DNA of 33,146 nt from an uncultured Saprospiraceae bacterium. GTDB taxonomy: Bacteria > Bacteroidota > Bacteroidia > Chitinophagales > Saprospiraceae. Below are positions 32,748 to 33,146 of the stretch, one piece after another. Under the pieces are notes generated by a model that made no database searches, had not been told where the DNA came from, and was given only the letters and a program-made list of their open reading frames with translations. The number at the start of each line of letters is the position of its first letter. Position 1 is the stretch's first letter. The position numbers and the translations under genes were made by a program. The stretch covers positions 1 through 33,146 of the forward strand of contig CALFUU010000142.1 of assembly GCA_937929835.1 (NCBI GenBank), given 5' to 3'.

Positions 32748-33146
32748 TCACTTCATCCTATTCTTCTTAAAATTCTCAGCCTGCTCAAAGATCTCTTGGT
32801 AGACCTCATCTCTATCTACCGGAGGATAGCCATTTTCTCCTAGAAGGATAATGAGATCAACTTTCAGCTCAGCCTTGATATCGCTGCGTTCGCTCCAGTC
32901 TGTGTACTTGGATTTGTCGTCGACGATTTGCTTGATTTCTTTGGCGAGGTAGAGCAATTTGTCTTTAGGGTAGGTGAAGTCGTACTTCTCTGCCAAGGAT
33001 TTTAAAATATCGTAGAAGGCTTTTTCCTCAAAGTCGATACCTAGCTCTTCTCCAGCACCAAACTCTGCCTTGATCTGCATAATTAAGGTGGTCAGCTCCG
33101 TAGCAATGGCCTCAAACTCTTCTGAAGAGTAGACATTATCCTTGCG
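32748..33146 (-). CDS. hsdR: Type I restriction enzyme HsdR subunit, C-terminal part (partial)
   Basis: The frame is open to the right edge, so only the last 132 codons of the gene are visible. The visible protein matches the C-terminal helical region of HsdR (DUF3387-like): IDFEEKAFYDILKSLAEKYDF, YPKDKLLYLAKEIKQIVDDKSKYTDW, RSDIKAELKVDLIILLGENGYPPV, ending EVYQEIFEQAENFKK. HsdR is the ATP-dependent DNA translocase and nuclease subunit of type I restriction systems. The translocase and nuclease domains and the hsdM/hsdS partners would lie outside the window, so completeness cannot be judged. Family recognition is from the conserved C-terminal phrases. Confidence 0.8.
   Translation of the reverse strand, partial: RKDNVYSSEEFEAIATELTTLIMQIKAEFGAGEELGIDFEEKAFYDILKSLAEKYDFTYPKDKLLYLAKEIKQIVDDKSKYTDWSERSDIKAELKVDLIILLGENGYPPVDRDEVYQEIFEQAENFKKNRMK

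Noticed and set aside
1-33146. CRISPR arrays, insertion sequences, integrases, tRNA genes
   Set aside because: No regularly spaced repeats, transposase or integrase motifs, or tRNA cloverleaf sequences were found by reading both strands.

Overview
The window looks like a chromosomal segment of a Bacteroidota bacterium, most likely of the Saprospiria or a related gliding, protein-secreting lineage. The evidence is a set of type IX secretion system (T9SS) genes (porU, porV, a PorP/SprF-family gene and a GldJ-type lipoprotein gene), two proteins with T9SS type A C-terminal sorting domains, a multi-domain dockerin-containing surface protein, and several exact matches to the Bacteroidota -7 promoter element TAnnTTTG. 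No insertion sequence, integrase, tRNA or CRISPR array was seen. The family assignments come from recognising motifs by eye, not from database searches.

Left end (1-2770): the 3' part of a gene for a HExxH metallopeptidase-like protein is followed by an unknown lipoprotein and a strong hairpin terminator. Next comes a compact toxin-antitoxin operon: a fused XRE-type HTH/MNT nucleotidyltransferase antitoxin overlapping a HepT-type HEPN toxin. A -33/-7 promoter and a near-perfect 28-bp palindrome, which is a plausible autoregulatory operator, lie directly before the operon.

Minus-strand housekeeping block (2847-9000), read right to left: recR, a large membrane glycosyltransferase with a polyprenyl-phosphate sugar transferase-like C-terminus, an M20 amidohydrolase, an NtrC-family sigma-54 response regulator that lacks its DNA-binding helix-turn-helix, a 37-residue putative membrane peptide, and a LOG-family nucleotide hydrolase.

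Metabolic and envelope block (9120-16547): the pyruvate dehydrogenase E2 gene (+) converges on an OmpA-family outer-membrane protein gene (-) across a bidirectional terminator. An arginase/formimidoylglutamase-fold protein that has lost its metal-binding motifs converges on murF. murF lies directly behind a terminator-like hairpin at the end of gldJ.

T9SS block (15021-22654): gldJ and a PorP/SprF gene run leftward, while porU (the C25 peptidase that removes the sorting signal) and porV (its outer-membrane partner) run rightward. Together they would export and attach sorting-domain proteins such as the 1450-residue and 238-residue proteins further right.

Right end (22655-33146): the RNase P RNA gene (minus) shares a bidirectional terminator with porV. 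A 1154-residue NtrY-like sensor kinase begins divergently next to the rnpB promoter and is followed by a CrtZ-type carotenoid hydroxylase. Then come the large T9SS cargo protein (-), the small T9SS cargo protein (+) and, at the edge, the C-terminal part of a type I restriction HsdR subunit (-).
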